DNA from: Arthrobacter sp. SLBN-100
GTDB lineage: Bacteria > Actinomycetota > Actinomycetes > Actinomycetales > Micrococcaceae
DNA length: 64,000 nt
Direction of reading: 5' to 3'
Assembly: GCF_006715305.1 (NCBI RefSeq)
Contig: NZ_VFMY01000001.1
Location: forward strand, 806,001-870,000
Each line of letters begins with the position of its first letter. The stretch's first letter is position 1. Made by a program: the position numbers and the translations under genes. The notes under the pieces were generated by a model. That model was not told the DNA's origin. It saw only the letters and a program-made list of their open reading frames with translations, and searched no databases. Shown here one piece after another: positions 19,288 to 28,066 of this stretch.

Positions 19288-20487
19288 TTACTGGCCGATC
19301 GAGTCCAGGGACGCCGGAATGTTGTCCAGGTAACCCTTGATGTTGCGTGCGGTTTCCGCCACGGAGTCGCCGCCGAACTTTTCGCTGACGGCTTCGGCCA
19401 GGACCAGTGCCACCATGGCTTCAGCCACAACGCCGGCCGCCGGTACGGCACAAACGTCGGAGCGCTGGTGGTGTGCCTTGGCCGCTTCGCCGGTGCTGAT
19501 GTCGATGGTCTTCAGGGCCCGGGGCACCGTGGCGATCGGCTTCATGGCCGCGCGGACGCGGAGCACATCACCGATGCTCATGCCGCCCTCAATGCCGCCG
19601 GCCCGGTTGCTGGTGCGGATGATCCGGCCGTCGGAGTCCTTGACGATCTCGTCGTGGGCGGCGGAACCGCGGCGCGCGGCGGTGAGGAATCCGTCACCGA
19701 CTTCCACGCCCTTGATCGCCTGGATCCCCATCAGGGCTGCGGCGAGCCTGCCATCAAGCCGACGGTCCCAGTGGACATAGCTGCCCAGTCCCGGCGGGAG
19801 TCCGTAGGCGAGGACTTCAACAACGCCGCCCAGGGTTTCGCCTTCCTTGTGGGCGGCGTCCACCTCGGCCACCATGGCGTCGGAGGTTTCCCGGTCGAAG
19901 CAGCGCAGCGGGTCGGCGTCCAGGGCCAGCACATCGGCGGGCACCGGCAGCGGGCGGCCCTCCGGAACCGTGACAGTGGCGATGGACACGGTGTGGCTGA
20001 CGAGTTCGATCCCGAGGTGCTTCAGGAACCGGGCAGCAACAGTGCCCAGGGCCACGCGCGTGGCGGTTTCGCGGGCGCTGGCGCGTTCGAGGACGGGGCG
20101 GGCCTCATCGAAGCCGTATTTCTGCATCCCGGTGAAGTCGGCATGGCCGGGGCGGGGGCGCGTCAGGGGCGCGTTGCGCGCCTGGTCGGCGAGCACTTCA
20201 GGGTCAACGGGATCGGAAGCCATGATCTGCTCCCACTTGGGCCATTCGGTGTTGCCCACCTGGATGGCCACGGGACCGCCCTGGGTGATGCCGTGCCGCA
20301 CGCCGCCCAGGATGGTCACGACGTCCTGTTCGAACTTCATGCGCGCCCCGCGTCCGTAGCCCAGGCGCCGGCGGGCCAGTGAATCGGCGATATCCCCGCT
20401 GGTGATTTCCACACCGGCGGGGACGCCTTCAATAATTCCCATCAGAGCCGGACCATGGGATTCACCGGCAGTCAACCAACGCAACAT
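19288..20487 (-). CDS. aroC: Chorismate synthase
   Basis: Converts EPSP to chorismate using reduced FMN. I start it at ATG 20487 ([20 protein letters not shown]; 399 residues), because the GGA-containing region upstream serves this ATG better than the two in-frame starts further up. Signature stretches are [45 protein letters not shown] and [14 protein letters not shown]. The C-terminal segment [20 protein letters not shown] holds the conserved arginine and aspartate near the flavin. It lies 26 bp after aroE and abuts aroK. The other shikimate enzymes, AroG/F, AroD and AroA, are not in the window. Confidence 0.97.
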   Translation of the reverse strand: MLRWLTAGESHGPALMGIIEGVPAGVEITSGDIADSLARRRLGYGRGARMKFEQDVVTILGGVRHGITQGGPVAIQVGNTEWPKWEQIMASDPVDPEVLADQARNAPLTRPRPGHADFTGMQKYGFDEARPVLERASARETATRVALGTVAARFLKHLGIELVSHTVSIATVTVPEGRPLPVPADVLALDADPLRCFDRETSDAMVAEVDAAHKEGETLGGVVEVLAYGLPPGLGSYVHWDRRLDGRLAAALMGIQAIKGVEVGDGFLTAARRGSAAHDEIVKDSDGRIIRTSNRAGGIEGGMSIGDVLRVRAAMKPIATVPRALKTIDISTGEAAKAHHQRSDVCAVPAAGVVAEAMVALVLAEAVSEKFGGDSVAETARNIKGYLDNIPASLDSIGQ

Positions 20488-20513
20488 ATTTTCCATCCTG
20501 CCACGTATGGCGG

Positions 20514-21374
20514 TCACAACGCCCGTCGGGGAAGGCCGACTGCGTCACACATCACATCTATGACGGATGCGTTAACTTCCTCTTCGAGCCGGCTGAACAG
20601 GCGCACCTGTTCCACGGCCTGGTACAGCAACATTTCAAGCCCGGGCACTACGGCGCCGCCGCCCGCGTGCCAGACGGACCCGATCAGGCTGGGCCAGGGA
20701 TCGTACGCCACATCCAGTAAAACACCGGGCGTGGAGGTCTTCAGGGCGGCGATTTCGGCGGCCAGCCCGTCCGCGGCGCGCGGCGGCAGGGTGGAAATGA
20801 CGACGTCGGCAGCAGCAGTGGGTGCCACGGCCTCCGTCATGGGCTGCACGTCCAGGGCGAAGCCGAGGCTGTCCGCAGCGTTACGGACATCGGCGGCCCG
20901 TGATGGATCGCGCATGAAGAGGCGGGCCGAAGCGGCGCCCAGTTCCTTCAGGGCCGCCACGGCGGCCGCCGCCGTTCCGCCCCCGCCGAGGACAACCGGC
21001 GCTGACGGTGTGCGGGCGCCTGCGTGCCGGACCGCGTTCACGATTCCGGCTACGTCTGTATTGGAGCCGATCGTCCGGAACCCGCTTCCGTGCTGCTCAA
21101 AGGACACAGTGTTAACAACGCCCAGGGTCCGGGCCACGCCGCGGACCTCATCCACTTCGCCCACCATGGCCGCCTTCAAGGGCATGGTGACGGACAGGCC
21201 GCGCCAGCCCGGCTGGTCCCGGACCTGGCGCATCAACGAGGGCAACAGTTCCTCGGTGACGTCGATGGCCGTGTAGCTGATGCCGATGCCCAGCCTGCTG
21301 TACGCCGCGTGGTGCAGCGCCGGCGATTTGGAGTGGCTGATCGGGTGGCCCAGGACGGCTGCCCGGAGGCTCAT
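20514..21374 (-). CDS. aroE: Shikimate dehydrogenase
   Basis: NADPH-dependent reduction of 3-dehydroshikimate to shikimate. The 286-residue protein has the substrate-binding [19 protein letters not shown], the catalytic lysine in VTMPLKAAM, the GSNTDVAG aspartate, the cofactor loop [16 protein letters not shown], and [13 protein letters not shown] near the C-terminus. ATG 21374 overlaps the mltG stop by four bases (ATGA). The dinucleotide loop is GGGGTAA rather than GAGGAA, a common actinobacterial variant. Unusually for this enzyme it is co-transcribed with mltG and ruvX, an arrangement shared with related actinobacteria. Confidence 0.95.
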   Translation of the reverse strand: MSLRAAVLGHPISHSKSPALHHAAYSRLGIGISYTAIDVTEELLPSLMRQVRDQPGWRGLSVTMPLKAAMVGEVDEVRGVARTLGVVNTVSFEQHGSGFRTIGSNTDVAGIVNAVRHAGARTPSAPVVLGGGGTAAAAVAALKELGAASARLFMRDPSRAADVRNAADSLGFALDVQPMTEAVAPTAAADVVISTLPPRAADGLAAEIAALKTSTPGVLLDVAYDPWPSLIGSVWHAGGGAVVPGLEMLLYQAVEQVRLFSRLEEEVNASVIDVMCDAVGLPRRAL

Positions 21375-23074
21375 GTGCAGCGGCCGACGTTTGCCGTGCA
21401 CCAGGCGTTGTACTGCTCAACGTAACCGTTGTGCTCCGCCAGGGTGCGGGAGAACTTCGTCTCCTTGGTGTCCAGGTTGATTGTCACCCAGTACAGGAAA
21501 TCGTTGGCTTTCGGCTTGGCGGCAGCATCGATGGCTGTCTTGCCCGGGGAACCGATGGGGCCGGGGGGCAGGCCCGGATTCGCATAGGTGTTGTACGGGT
21601 TCGACGCGTCCTGGCGCTGTTCGTCCGTGAAGTTGAAGCTCCTGGTGCCCAGGCCGTAGGTCACGGCCGAGTCCACCTGCAGGAACCCGCCGGTCTGGTC
21701 ATTGGGCTTGAGCCGGTTGTAGATGGCACCGGCCACGTCGCCGTAATCTGCCTGGCCGCCCTCTGCCTGGACGATGCTGGCGACGGTAACGGCTTCATAC
21801 TGCTTGGCCGGATCGGTGATGCCCTGCGAGACAAGCTCGTCGACGGTGGTTTTCACCAGCGACTGAAGGATGTCCTTCGCGGAGGTGCCGAGCGGGTAGC
21901 GGTGCTCCCCGGGCGCCAGGAAGCCTTCCAGGTTCTTGGCGTTGGCGGGCAAGCCGAAAAGGGCCGGCTGGTCGCTCAGGGCCTTCAGATCCTGGATGGA
22001 GACTCCGGATCCTTCCGAGATGGCCTGCAGGGATTCGCCAATGCGCAGCCCGGCACTGAGGGCAAAGTAGATAACCTTCGTTTTGTCCTTGCCCAGCAGC
22101 ACGTTCACGGCGTCGCTGTTCTTCATCTCCGTCTTGAAGGTGTAATCGCCCGGGGCCAGAGTCCCCCCGGATGCGGTGAACGCCTGCAGGAAGGTATCAG
22201 CGTTTGCGACCACGCGTTGGCTTTCCAGGGTGCTGGCCACGGCACGCGTGCCTTCGCCGTTCTCGACGGTCACAACGACCTCACCCGTTCCCGGGCCCGG
22301 GAAATCGCTGGGCTTGTCATTGCCCAGCAGCGGCTTCAGGAACTGCGCGCCGACGGCGACTGCGGTGACAAAAACGGCAAGACTCAGGAACAGCGCCAGC
22401 AGCCGGCGGCGGCGGCGGACCTTTTTGGACGGCTTGGCCACTACTGTTGCGGCCGCAGCGCCGGGCAGGAACCCGTGGTGCCCGTCGTCGTGGTGGCCGT
22501 CGTCATAGTGCGCATCCTCGTAGTGCCCCTGGCCATAGTGCCCGTCATGATGAACGGACTCGTCATGGTGCACGCCGTCGTGGTAGGTGTGCCCCTCTGC
22601 ATAGTGGACGTCGCCGTCGTAGTGCATGTCCCCTGCGTGCCGGTGCCCGGCCAGGGCTGGCTCATAAACGCCGCGGGCGTCCTCGTGCGGGATCGCCTCA
22701 GGAATCCGGGTAGCGGGCGCATCCGACGGGTGGGCGGTGCCGTGCTGCACGTAGGCCTCAGCGGGCCGGGCAGGGGAATTCGCCTCGGGCTGCCGCTCAT
22801 CCTGGTGGACAGCCTGGATGGACGGCGGTGCTTCCGGAGCGGCCGGAACGGGCTGCGCTTCGGGGACTTGAGGAGCAGGAGTCGCTGCCGCGGCCGGTGG
22901 TCCGGCAGGCACGGGCGGCACGTCGTGTCCTGTTTCGTACGCCTGCTCGGGCACGGCGCCCTGGAGTCCGGTGTTTGAGGTCTTCTCACGCGCCCGGATT
23001 TCCTTGCGGGTCAGCGGCCTCGCTTCCCCGGCGTCCAAGGGGCCGGAAGCGTCGTCAATGTTGGCAGGGCTCAC
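21371..23074 (-). CDS. mltG: Endolytic murein transglycosylase MltG with a histidine-rich cytosolic region
   Basis: Cleaves nascent glycan strands at the outer face of the membrane and helps set glycan length. The 567-residue protein has a long cytosolic N-terminus (1-220), one membrane helix (about 224-243) and an extracellular YceG domain. The catalytic Glu438 is in VASIVQAEGG, followed by GAIYNRLK, QVDSAVTYGLG, and NPYNTYANPGLPPGPIGSPG. Residues 144-200 contain 17 histidines with many Asp, Gly and Tyr (for example HHDGHYGQGHYEDAHYDD). The family does not need this region, and it may bind metal. The GTG start overlaps ruvX by four bases. Confidence 0.94.
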   Translation of the reverse strand: MSPANIDDASGPLDAGEARPLTRKEIRAREKTSNTGLQGAVPEQAYETGHDVPPVPAGPPAAAATPAPQVPEAQPVPAAPEAPPSIQAVHQDERQPEANSPARPAEAYVQHGTAHPSDAPATRIPEAIPHEDARGVYEPALAGHRHAGDMHYDGDVHYAEGHTYHDGVHHDESVHHDGHYGQGHYEDAHYDDGHHDDGHHGFLPGAAAATVVAKPSKKVRRRRRLLALFLSLAVFVTAVAVGAQFLKPLLGNDKPSDFPGPGTGEVVVTVENGEGTRAVASTLESQRVVANADTFLQAFTASGGTLAPGDYTFKTEMKNSDAVNVLLGKDKTKVIYFALSAGLRIGESLQAISEGSGVSIQDLKALSDQPALFGLPANAKNLEGFLAPGEHRYPLGTSAKDILQSLVKTTVDELVSQGITDPAKQYEAVTVASIVQAEGGQADYGDVAGAIYNRLKPNDQTGGFLQVDSAVTYGLGTRSFNFTDEQRQDASNPYNTYANPGLPPGPIGSPGKTAIDAAAKPKANDFLYWVTINLDTKETKFSRTLAEHNGYVEQYNAWCTANVGRCT

Positions 23075-23670
23075 TGTTGCCTTCCATTATCTGAAGATCG
23101 GTCCGTGACCTCCGGGGCGACGCGGACAGACTCATCCGCCTCGTTGACCCCCGGATCCACGGAAGGGGAGGGCGTGGTTACGCGCCGGCCGACATCCGTT
23201 CCCCTGGCTTTTTGCATGTCGAGGGCGTGCTGGAGGATGCCTGCCGCCGCGACCTGATCAACTACTTTACGGTGGTTCCTGCTGCTCATGCCAGCTTCAT
23301 GGAGGTTCCGGTGCGCCGTTACGCTGCTCAGGCGCTCATCCACCAGGTTCACCGGGACGGCCACAGCCCGCGCTGCCAGCTCTGCTGCCAACAACCCGGC
23401 GTACTCCGTGGCCATCCTCGCAGAGGCGTGCTCTTCACCCTTCATGGTTCGGGGCAGGCCAACGATGACCTGCACTGCACCAAGTTCCTGCACCAGGTTG
23501 GCGATGACCCGGATATCCGAGTTTTTCTTCGGGTTCCGGTCCAGCGTCTTGTACGGCGTGGCCAGGATCGAGTCACGGTCGCAGACGGCCACCCCTACCC
23601 GGACGGTGCCGACGTCGATCCCCAGTTTGACGCCCTGGGGGCTGCCGCCGGCAACTGTTGGATTGGTCAT
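23071..23670 (-). CDS. ruvX: YqgF/RuvX-family putative pre-16S rRNA nuclease / Holliday-junction resolvase-like
   Basis: RNase H-fold nuclease implicated in 16S rRNA 5' maturation. The 199-residue protein (ATG 23670) shows LGIDVGTVRVGVAVCDRD with the first catalytic Asp, VIVGLPRTMKGEEHASA, NLVDERLSSVTAHRNL with the catalytic Glu, and the final Asp in VVDQVAAAGILQHALD. After the fold, about 40 polar residues form a tail (TPSPSVDPGVNEADES) that is likely disordered. It stands between alaS and mltG, a widespread gene order (alaS-ruvX-mltG-aroE). Confidence 0.93.
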   Translation of the reverse strand: MTNPTVAGGSPQGVKLGIDVGTVRVGVAVCDRDSILATPYKTLDRNPKKNSDIRVIANLVQELGAVQVIVGLPRTMKGEEHASARMATEYAGLLAAELAARAVAVPVNLVDERLSSVTAHRNLHEAGMSSRNHRKVVDQVAAAGILQHALDMQKARGTDVGRRVTTPSPSVDPGVNEADESVRVAPEVTDRSSDNGRQQ

Positions 23671-23677
23671 GGGTGCC

Positions 23678-26356
23678 TTATCGCCGCGCGATGGCGTCCA
23701 CAACGGCGGCCAGGGCAGGGGCTACCTTTGCTGCGTCGGTTCCGCCACCCTGCGCGACGTCGTCCTTGCCGCCGCCACCGCCGCCGAGGATGCCTGCGGC
23801 GAGCCGGACCAGGGCACCTGCCTTGACCCCGGCGTCCCGCGCGGCCTCGTTCGTGGCTACCAGGATCATCGGGCGGCCGTTGGCAACACCGGCCACAGCG
23901 ACGGTGGCCGCAGCCGAGCCCAGGCGGTTCCGGAGGTCAAGCGCGAGGCCGCGGAGGTCGTCGGCGCCGCTGACCTGACCGGCGTCGTGCGCGATGACAC
24001 TGACGCCCGCAGCATCCTCGGCGCTGTTGACCAGCTGGGCCGCCGAAGCTGCCAGCTGTTCCTTGCGGAGGCGATCCAGCTCCTTCTCCGTGGCCTTGAG
24101 CTTGGCCAGGGTGGCAGCGATCCTGTCGGCCAGCTGGCCGGACGGAACCTTGAGCATCTCCGTCAGTTCCGTCACGAGGGCACGCTCGGCCGCAAGGTGG
24201 CGGAAAGCGTCCATGCCAACGAAAGCCTCCACGCGGCGGTTTCCGGAGCCAACGGACTGTTCGCCTAGGAGCGAAAGGCTGCCGATCAGTGAAGTTTTGG
24301 CTACGTGCGTACCGCCGCAAAGCTCACGGGACCACGCGCCGTCGATCTCCACGACACGCACTTCGCTGCCGTAGTTCTCGCCGAAGAGGGCCATGGCACC
24401 CAGGGCCTTCGCCTCGGCAAGTCCCATCACCTTCGTTTCCACGGAGTAGTTGTTGCGGATGGCGAGGTTGGAGACTTCTTCGATTTCGGAACGGGTGGCT
24501 GTGCTCAGCCCTTCGCCCCAGGCAAAGTCGAAGCGCAGGTAGCCGGCCTTGTTGAAGGACCCGCGCTGGGTGGCTTCCGGCCCGAGGATCTGGTGCAGCG
24601 CCGCGTGCACGATGTGGGTGCCGGTGTGCGCCTGTTCTGCGGCATGGCGGCGTTCCCGGTCGACGGCGGCCCGGACCAGTGAGTCGGCGCCGATCTCGCC
24701 TTCCCGGACAATCGCCTTGTGCACGCTCAGGCCCTTCAGCGGGCGCTGGACATCGAGGACCTCGACGACGAAACCGTTACCCGTGATGAGCCCGGTATCG
24801 GCCGCTTGGCCACCGGCTTCGGCGTAGAACGGGGTTTCGGCGAGTACCAGCTCGATCTCGTCACCCGTGGAGGCCTGCTGTACCGGCCGCCCTCCGGTGA
24901 GGATGCCGCGGACGCGCGATTCGCCGTCGAGCTCCGTGTACCCGGTGAAGACCGTCTCGCCCTGGCCGAGCAGCTCCTGGAACGCAGTGACGTCGGCGTG
25001 GCCGCCCTTCTTGCCCTTGGCGTCGGCCTGGGCGCGCTGGCGCTGCTCCTGCATGAGGCTGCGGAAGGCAGGCTCATCCACCTTGAGCCCGGCTTCCTCA
25101 GCCATTTCCAGCGTGAGGTCGATCGGGAACCCGTAGGTGTCGTGCAGGGTGAAAGCATCGGCGCCGGACAATGGCTTGTTGGCGGCCTTGGATTCCCTGA
25201 CGGCGTCCTCAAGGCGTGCGGTGCCGGAGGCGATGGTGCGCAGGAACGCCTTCTCTTCGGCGTAGGCAATCCGGCTGATCCGGGCGAAGTCGGTCTCCAC
25301 CACGGGGTAGACGCCCTTCATGGCATCCCGGGAGGCGGGCAGCAGGTCAGGCAGGCAGGCCTGCTCCACGCCGAGGAGGCGCATGGAACGCACGGCACGG
25401 CGGATGAGCCGGCGCAGGACGTAGCCGCGGCCCTCGTTGGAGGGCGTGACGCCGTCGGAAATCAGCATCAGGGCAGAGCGGATGTGGTCGGCCACCACGC
25501 GCATGCGCACGTCGTCGGTGTGGTGGGGATCATCGGCAGTCTCGGCGGACGTGTATTCCTTGCCGGAGAGCGCGGCCGCCTTGTCAATGACGGGACGGAC
25601 CTGGTCCGTCTCGTACATGTTCTCGACGCCCTGCAGGATCATGGCCAGGCGCTCCATGCCCAGGCCGGTATCGATGTTGCGCTTGGGCAGCTCGCCCACC
25701 ACATCGAAGTCTTCCTTCGAACGGACATTCTCGATCTGGTACTGCATAAACACCAGGTTCCAGATTTCGATGTACCGGGTCTCGTCCGCCAGCGGGCCGC
25801 CCTCGATGCCATAGGCGGGGCCGCGGTCGTAGTAGATCTCGGAGCAGGGACCGGCAGGCCCGGGCTGGCCGGTGTGCCAGTAGTTGTCCGACTTGCCCAT
25901 TTTCTGGATGCGCCCGGCCGGAACGCCGGTGTTCTTCAGCCAGAGTTCCTTGGCTTCGTCGTCCTCTTCATAGACCGTCACCCACAGCCGCTCAGGCGCA
26001 AGGCCGTACCCGCCGTCGTCCACGCTCTTGGTCAGCAGTTCCCAGGCGAACTTGATGGCGTCTTCCTTGAAGTAGTCGCCAAAGGAGAAGTTTCCGCACA
26101 TCTGGAAGAACGTGCCGTGCCGTGCGGTCTTGCCCACTTCCTCGATGTCACCGGTGCGGATGCACTTCTGCACGCTGGTGGCGCGGGAGTAGGGCGGTTC
26201 TTCACGTGCGGTGAGGTAAGGAATGAACGGAACCATGCCGGCAACCGTGAACAGCAGCGAGGGGTCGCTGGAGACCAGCGATGCGGAGGGAACCGCTGTG
26301 TGGCCCTTGCTGACAAAAAAGTCCACCCAGCGCTTTGTGATCTCCTGCGACTTCAT
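23678..26356 (-). CDS. alaS: Alanyl-tRNA synthetase
   Basis: Charges tRNA-Ala and edits misacylated Ser/Gly. At 892 residues it has the normal length. ATG 26356 opens MKSQEITKRWVDFFVSKGH. The class II catalytic core includes SSDPSLLFTVAGMVPF, CIRTGDIEEVGKTARH and FFQMCGNFSFGDYFK. The editing domain carries the zinc ligands HTGTHIVH and CGGTHV. The C-terminal region ends in a Gly-rich DHHA1/C-Ala part (LAAGILGGGGGGKDDVAQGG). It heads the alaS-ruvX-mltG-aroECKB run; about 130 bp upstream separates it from a small membrane-protein gene. Confidence 0.98.
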   Translation of the reverse strand: MKSQEITKRWVDFFVSKGHTAVPSASLVSSDPSLLFTVAGMVPFIPYLTAREEPPYSRATSVQKCIRTGDIEEVGKTARHGTFFQMCGNFSFGDYFKEDAIKFAWELLTKSVDDGGYGLAPERLWVTVYEEDDEAKELWLKNTGVPAGRIQKMGKSDNYWHTGQPGPAGPCSEIYYDRGPAYGIEGGPLADETRYIEIWNLVFMQYQIENVRSKEDFDVVGELPKRNIDTGLGMERLAMILQGVENMYETDQVRPVIDKAAALSGKEYTSAETADDPHHTDDVRMRVVADHIRSALMLISDGVTPSNEGRGYVLRRLIRRAVRSMRLLGVEQACLPDLLPASRDAMKGVYPVVETDFARISRIAYAEEKAFLRTIASGTARLEDAVRESKAANKPLSGADAFTLHDTYGFPIDLTLEMAEEAGLKVDEPAFRSLMQEQRQRAQADAKGKKGGHADVTAFQELLGQGETVFTGYTELDGESRVRGILTGGRPVQQASTGDEIELVLAETPFYAEAGGQAADTGLITGNGFVVEVLDVQRPLKGLSVHKAIVREGEIGADSLVRAAVDRERRHAAEQAHTGTHIVHAALHQILGPEATQRGSFNKAGYLRFDFAWGEGLSTATRSEIEEVSNLAIRNNYSVETKVMGLAEAKALGAMALFGENYGSEVRVVEIDGAWSRELCGGTHVAKTSLIGSLSLLGEQSVGSGNRRVEAFVGMDAFRHLAAERALVTELTEMLKVPSGQLADRIAATLAKLKATEKELDRLRKEQLAASAAQLVNSAEDAAGVSVIAHDAGQVSGADDLRGLALDLRNRLGSAAATVAVAGVANGRPMILVATNEAARDAGVKAGALVRLAAGILGGGGGGKDDVAQGGGTDAAKVAPALAAVVDAIARR

Positions 26357-26464
26357 GAGCTGTTTACTTACCCTTCTTGGTCCACGCGGATGCGCGGAAG
26401 TTCGTTCGCTTGGCAGTCCCGTGGGCACGGTTGCTGCCGGTTGGTTCTCATATACTGCGGCCGT

Positions 26465-26496
26465 GCCGCTGCCCGGTCGGTTGCCGGGTCAGCGGC
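26465..26496 (-). terminator. Hairpin at the end of the DUF6167-like gene, possible terminator or attenuator before alaS
   Basis: A 12-bp GC-rich hairpin (GCCGCTG with CAGCGGC, then CCCGG with CCGGG, one bulge) includes the stop codon of the upstream gene. On the minus strand no T-run follows, so it is a weak or partial terminator. A TATATG box follows about 15 bases on and could start alaS transcription. Confidence 0.4.
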
Positions 26497-26731
26497 GGAC
26501 CAGTTCTCCGGACTCCAGCCCGAGGGCGGCGCGGAGATCTGTTTCGCGTTCGCGCATTCCGTCCCGGATGGCGTCCGTGAAGTCGTAGACCCCGTCGGCC
26601 AGCCGGCCTACAGCCCGGTTGAGGCCCTGGGGGCCGAGCGTGGACTGCATGCTGGCCTGCACTTCGGTAGCTTTGCGGAAGGCGATGACTCCGATCGCCA
26701 CGCCGATTCCCATCCAGACAAGTCGTTTCAT
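26489..26731 (-). CDS. Small DUF6167-like membrane-associated protein
   Basis: An 80-residue protein with a short hydrophobic N-terminus (MKRLVWMGIGVAIGVIAFRK) followed by a charged amphipathic part (LNRAVGRLADGVYDFTDAIRDGMRERETDLRA). The small protein next to the DUF948 gene and before alaS is conserved in position in Micrococcaceae and many actinobacteria. No function is established that I know of. Gene order suggests it works with the DUF948 protein 17 bp upstream, with both likely at the inner face of the membrane. Confidence 0.8.
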   Translation of the reverse strand: MKRLVWMGIGVAIGVIAFRKATEVQASMQSTLGPQGLNRAVGRLADGVYDFTDAIRDGMRERETDLRAALGLESGELVRR

Positions 26732-26748
26732 TTTAGGTTCTCCGGAGT

Positions 26749-27123
26749 TCAGCGGCTGCGGCGGCCGGCAGCGGGTTTCTTGCGGTCGGCCAGCGCGGTG
26801 CGGACGCCGTAGCTGAAGGCTGCAACTTTGATGAGCGGCGAGCCGACGGTGGCGGCAACCAGCGAGGACAGTGCCGACAGGTTCGCCGACGCGTCGGAGA
26901 CGTTGGAGGAGATGCCGTCCACCTTTTTCAGCTGCTGGTTGGTTGTGGACACGGTGGCCGTGACCTCGTCCATCAGCGGCGTGGCGCCGTCACTCAGGGA
27001 CCTGATGGACGTGCGAACCTCGTCCAGGACCTTGCCCAGCTTCAGGATGGGCACGGCAAGCAGCAGCACCAGGAGCGCAAACACTCCGGCAGCGATCAGG
27101 CCGGCAATATCGCCACCAGACAT
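26749..27123 (-). CDS. DUF948 membrane protein
   Basis: A 124-residue protein with an N-terminal membrane helix (GLIAAGVFALLVLLLAVPIL, about 8-28) and a long amphipathic helical region with heptad character (EVRTSIRSLSDGATPLMDEV, TATVSTTNQQLKKVDGISSN). This is the DUF948 pattern, resembling methyl-accepting coiled coils, and it ends in a basic tail (KKPAAGRRSR). The function is unknown. The gene precedes the DUF6167-like gene and alaS, and follows the rpsD terminator, so it likely starts a new transcript in the 147-bp gap (27124-27269). Confidence 0.85.
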   Translation of the reverse strand: MSGGDIAGLIAAGVFALLVLLLAVPILKLGKVLDEVRTSIRSLSDGATPLMDEVTATVSTTNQQLKKVDGISSNVSDASANLSALSSLVAATVGSPLIKVAAFSYGVRTALADRKKPAAGRRSR

Positions 27124-27217
27124 AGACGTTCATCTCCTCGAAATTCTGTGGTTCGTTCCACCCGGCGGATGCATTGTGAAGCGCATTGCCGCAGATGTCC
27201 CCCAAGTACCTTACATA

Positions 27218-27253
27218 CAAAGAAGCCCGCGGCGCTTGCCACGGGCTTCTTTG
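27218..27253 (-). terminator. Terminator after rpsD
   Basis: A 12-bp perfect stem (CAAAGAAGCCCG with CGGGCTTCTTTG) lies 16 bp past the rpsD stop. The stem itself ends in a T-rich stretch on the minus strand (CTTTG then TATGT). Confidence 0.85.
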
Positions 27254-27269
27254 GATACGCTGCTGGAAT

Positions 27270-27896
27270 TTAGCGTGCGTAGAATTCGACGACCAGCTGC
27301 TCTTCACAGGTCACCGGGACCTCGGAGCGCTTGGGACGGCGGACCAGGCGTGCCTGGAGGGCTTCCAGCTTGACATCCAGGTATGCCGGAACGGCGGGCA
27401 GGACATCGCGGTGGGCGCCGGCTGCTGCAACCTGGAGCGGAACCATGGTTTCGCTGCGGCTGTGGACGTGGACCAGCTGGCCCTCCCCGACGCGGAACGA
27501 CGGGCGGTCAACGCGGATGCCGTCAACCAGGATGTGGCGGTGCACAACCAGCTGGCGGGCCTGGGCGATGGTGCGGGCGAAGCCGGCACGCAGGACCAGG
27601 GCGTCAAGACGCATTTCGAGCAGTTCGATGAGGTTTTCACCGGTCAGGCCCTTGGTGCGGCGGGCCTCTTCGAAGGCACGGGTCATCTGTGCTTCGCGGA
27701 TGCCGTACTGTGCGCGCAGGCGCTGCTTTTCGCGCAGACGTACGGCGTAGTCGGAGTCCTGCTTCTTGCGGGCACGGCCATGCTCACCGGGGCCGTACGG
27801 GCGGCGCTCCATGTACTTGGCGGCCTTGGGGGTCAGAGCGATGCCGAGGGACCGCGAGAGGCGGGCCTGACGGCGAGCACGAGTGTTGTTAGCCAC
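27270..27896 (-). CDS. rpsD: 30S ribosomal protein S4
   Basis: Primary 16S rRNA-binding protein and, in other bacteria, a translational autoregulator. The 208-residue protein starts at GTG 27896 (MANNTRARRQARLSRSLGI). It contains the YMERRPYGPGEHGRARKKQ basic region and the S4 RNA-binding domain (MRLDALVLRAGFARTIAQAR, HRHILVDGIRVDRPSFRV). It is a stand-alone gene, not in the alpha operon. The zinc-binding cysteines found in some S4 proteins are absent (C-minus form). The 170 bp upstream (27897-28066) presumably contain the promoter and leader, where I see only a TAGGAT -10-like box at 28052-28057. Confidence 0.97.
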   Translation of the reverse strand: MANNTRARRQARLSRSLGIALTPKAAKYMERRPYGPGEHGRARKKQDSDYAVRLREKQRLRAQYGIREAQMTRAFEEARRTKGLTGENLIELLEMRLDALVLRAGFARTIAQARQLVVHRHILVDGIRVDRPSFRVGEGQLVHVHSRSETMVPLQVAAAGAHRDVLPAVPAYLDVKLEALQARLVRRPKRSEVPVTCEEQLVVEFYAR

Positions 27897-28066
27897 TTGT
27901 GTCCTTCCAATATCTGCGGTGTGTCAGTGTTACTGGCCTCCACGATGGAGAGCATCGGCCAACCGCTGCCTTTTGCTACTGGGCGCAGGGCATAACCTTC
28001 TCAACGTAAATTGGGGAGATTGTGGGTCCGCGCCTTGCCAGACAAACATCCATCCTACCATGGTGG

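Noticed and set aside
22475..22645. CRISPR-like or tandem DNA repeat
   Set aside because: The short repeated pattern is coding (His/Asp/Gly codons of MltG) with irregular units and no spacers.
24719..26812. Plus-strand open frame of about 700 codons
   Set aside because: It is antisense to alaS and the small membrane-protein gene; no protein-like motifs.
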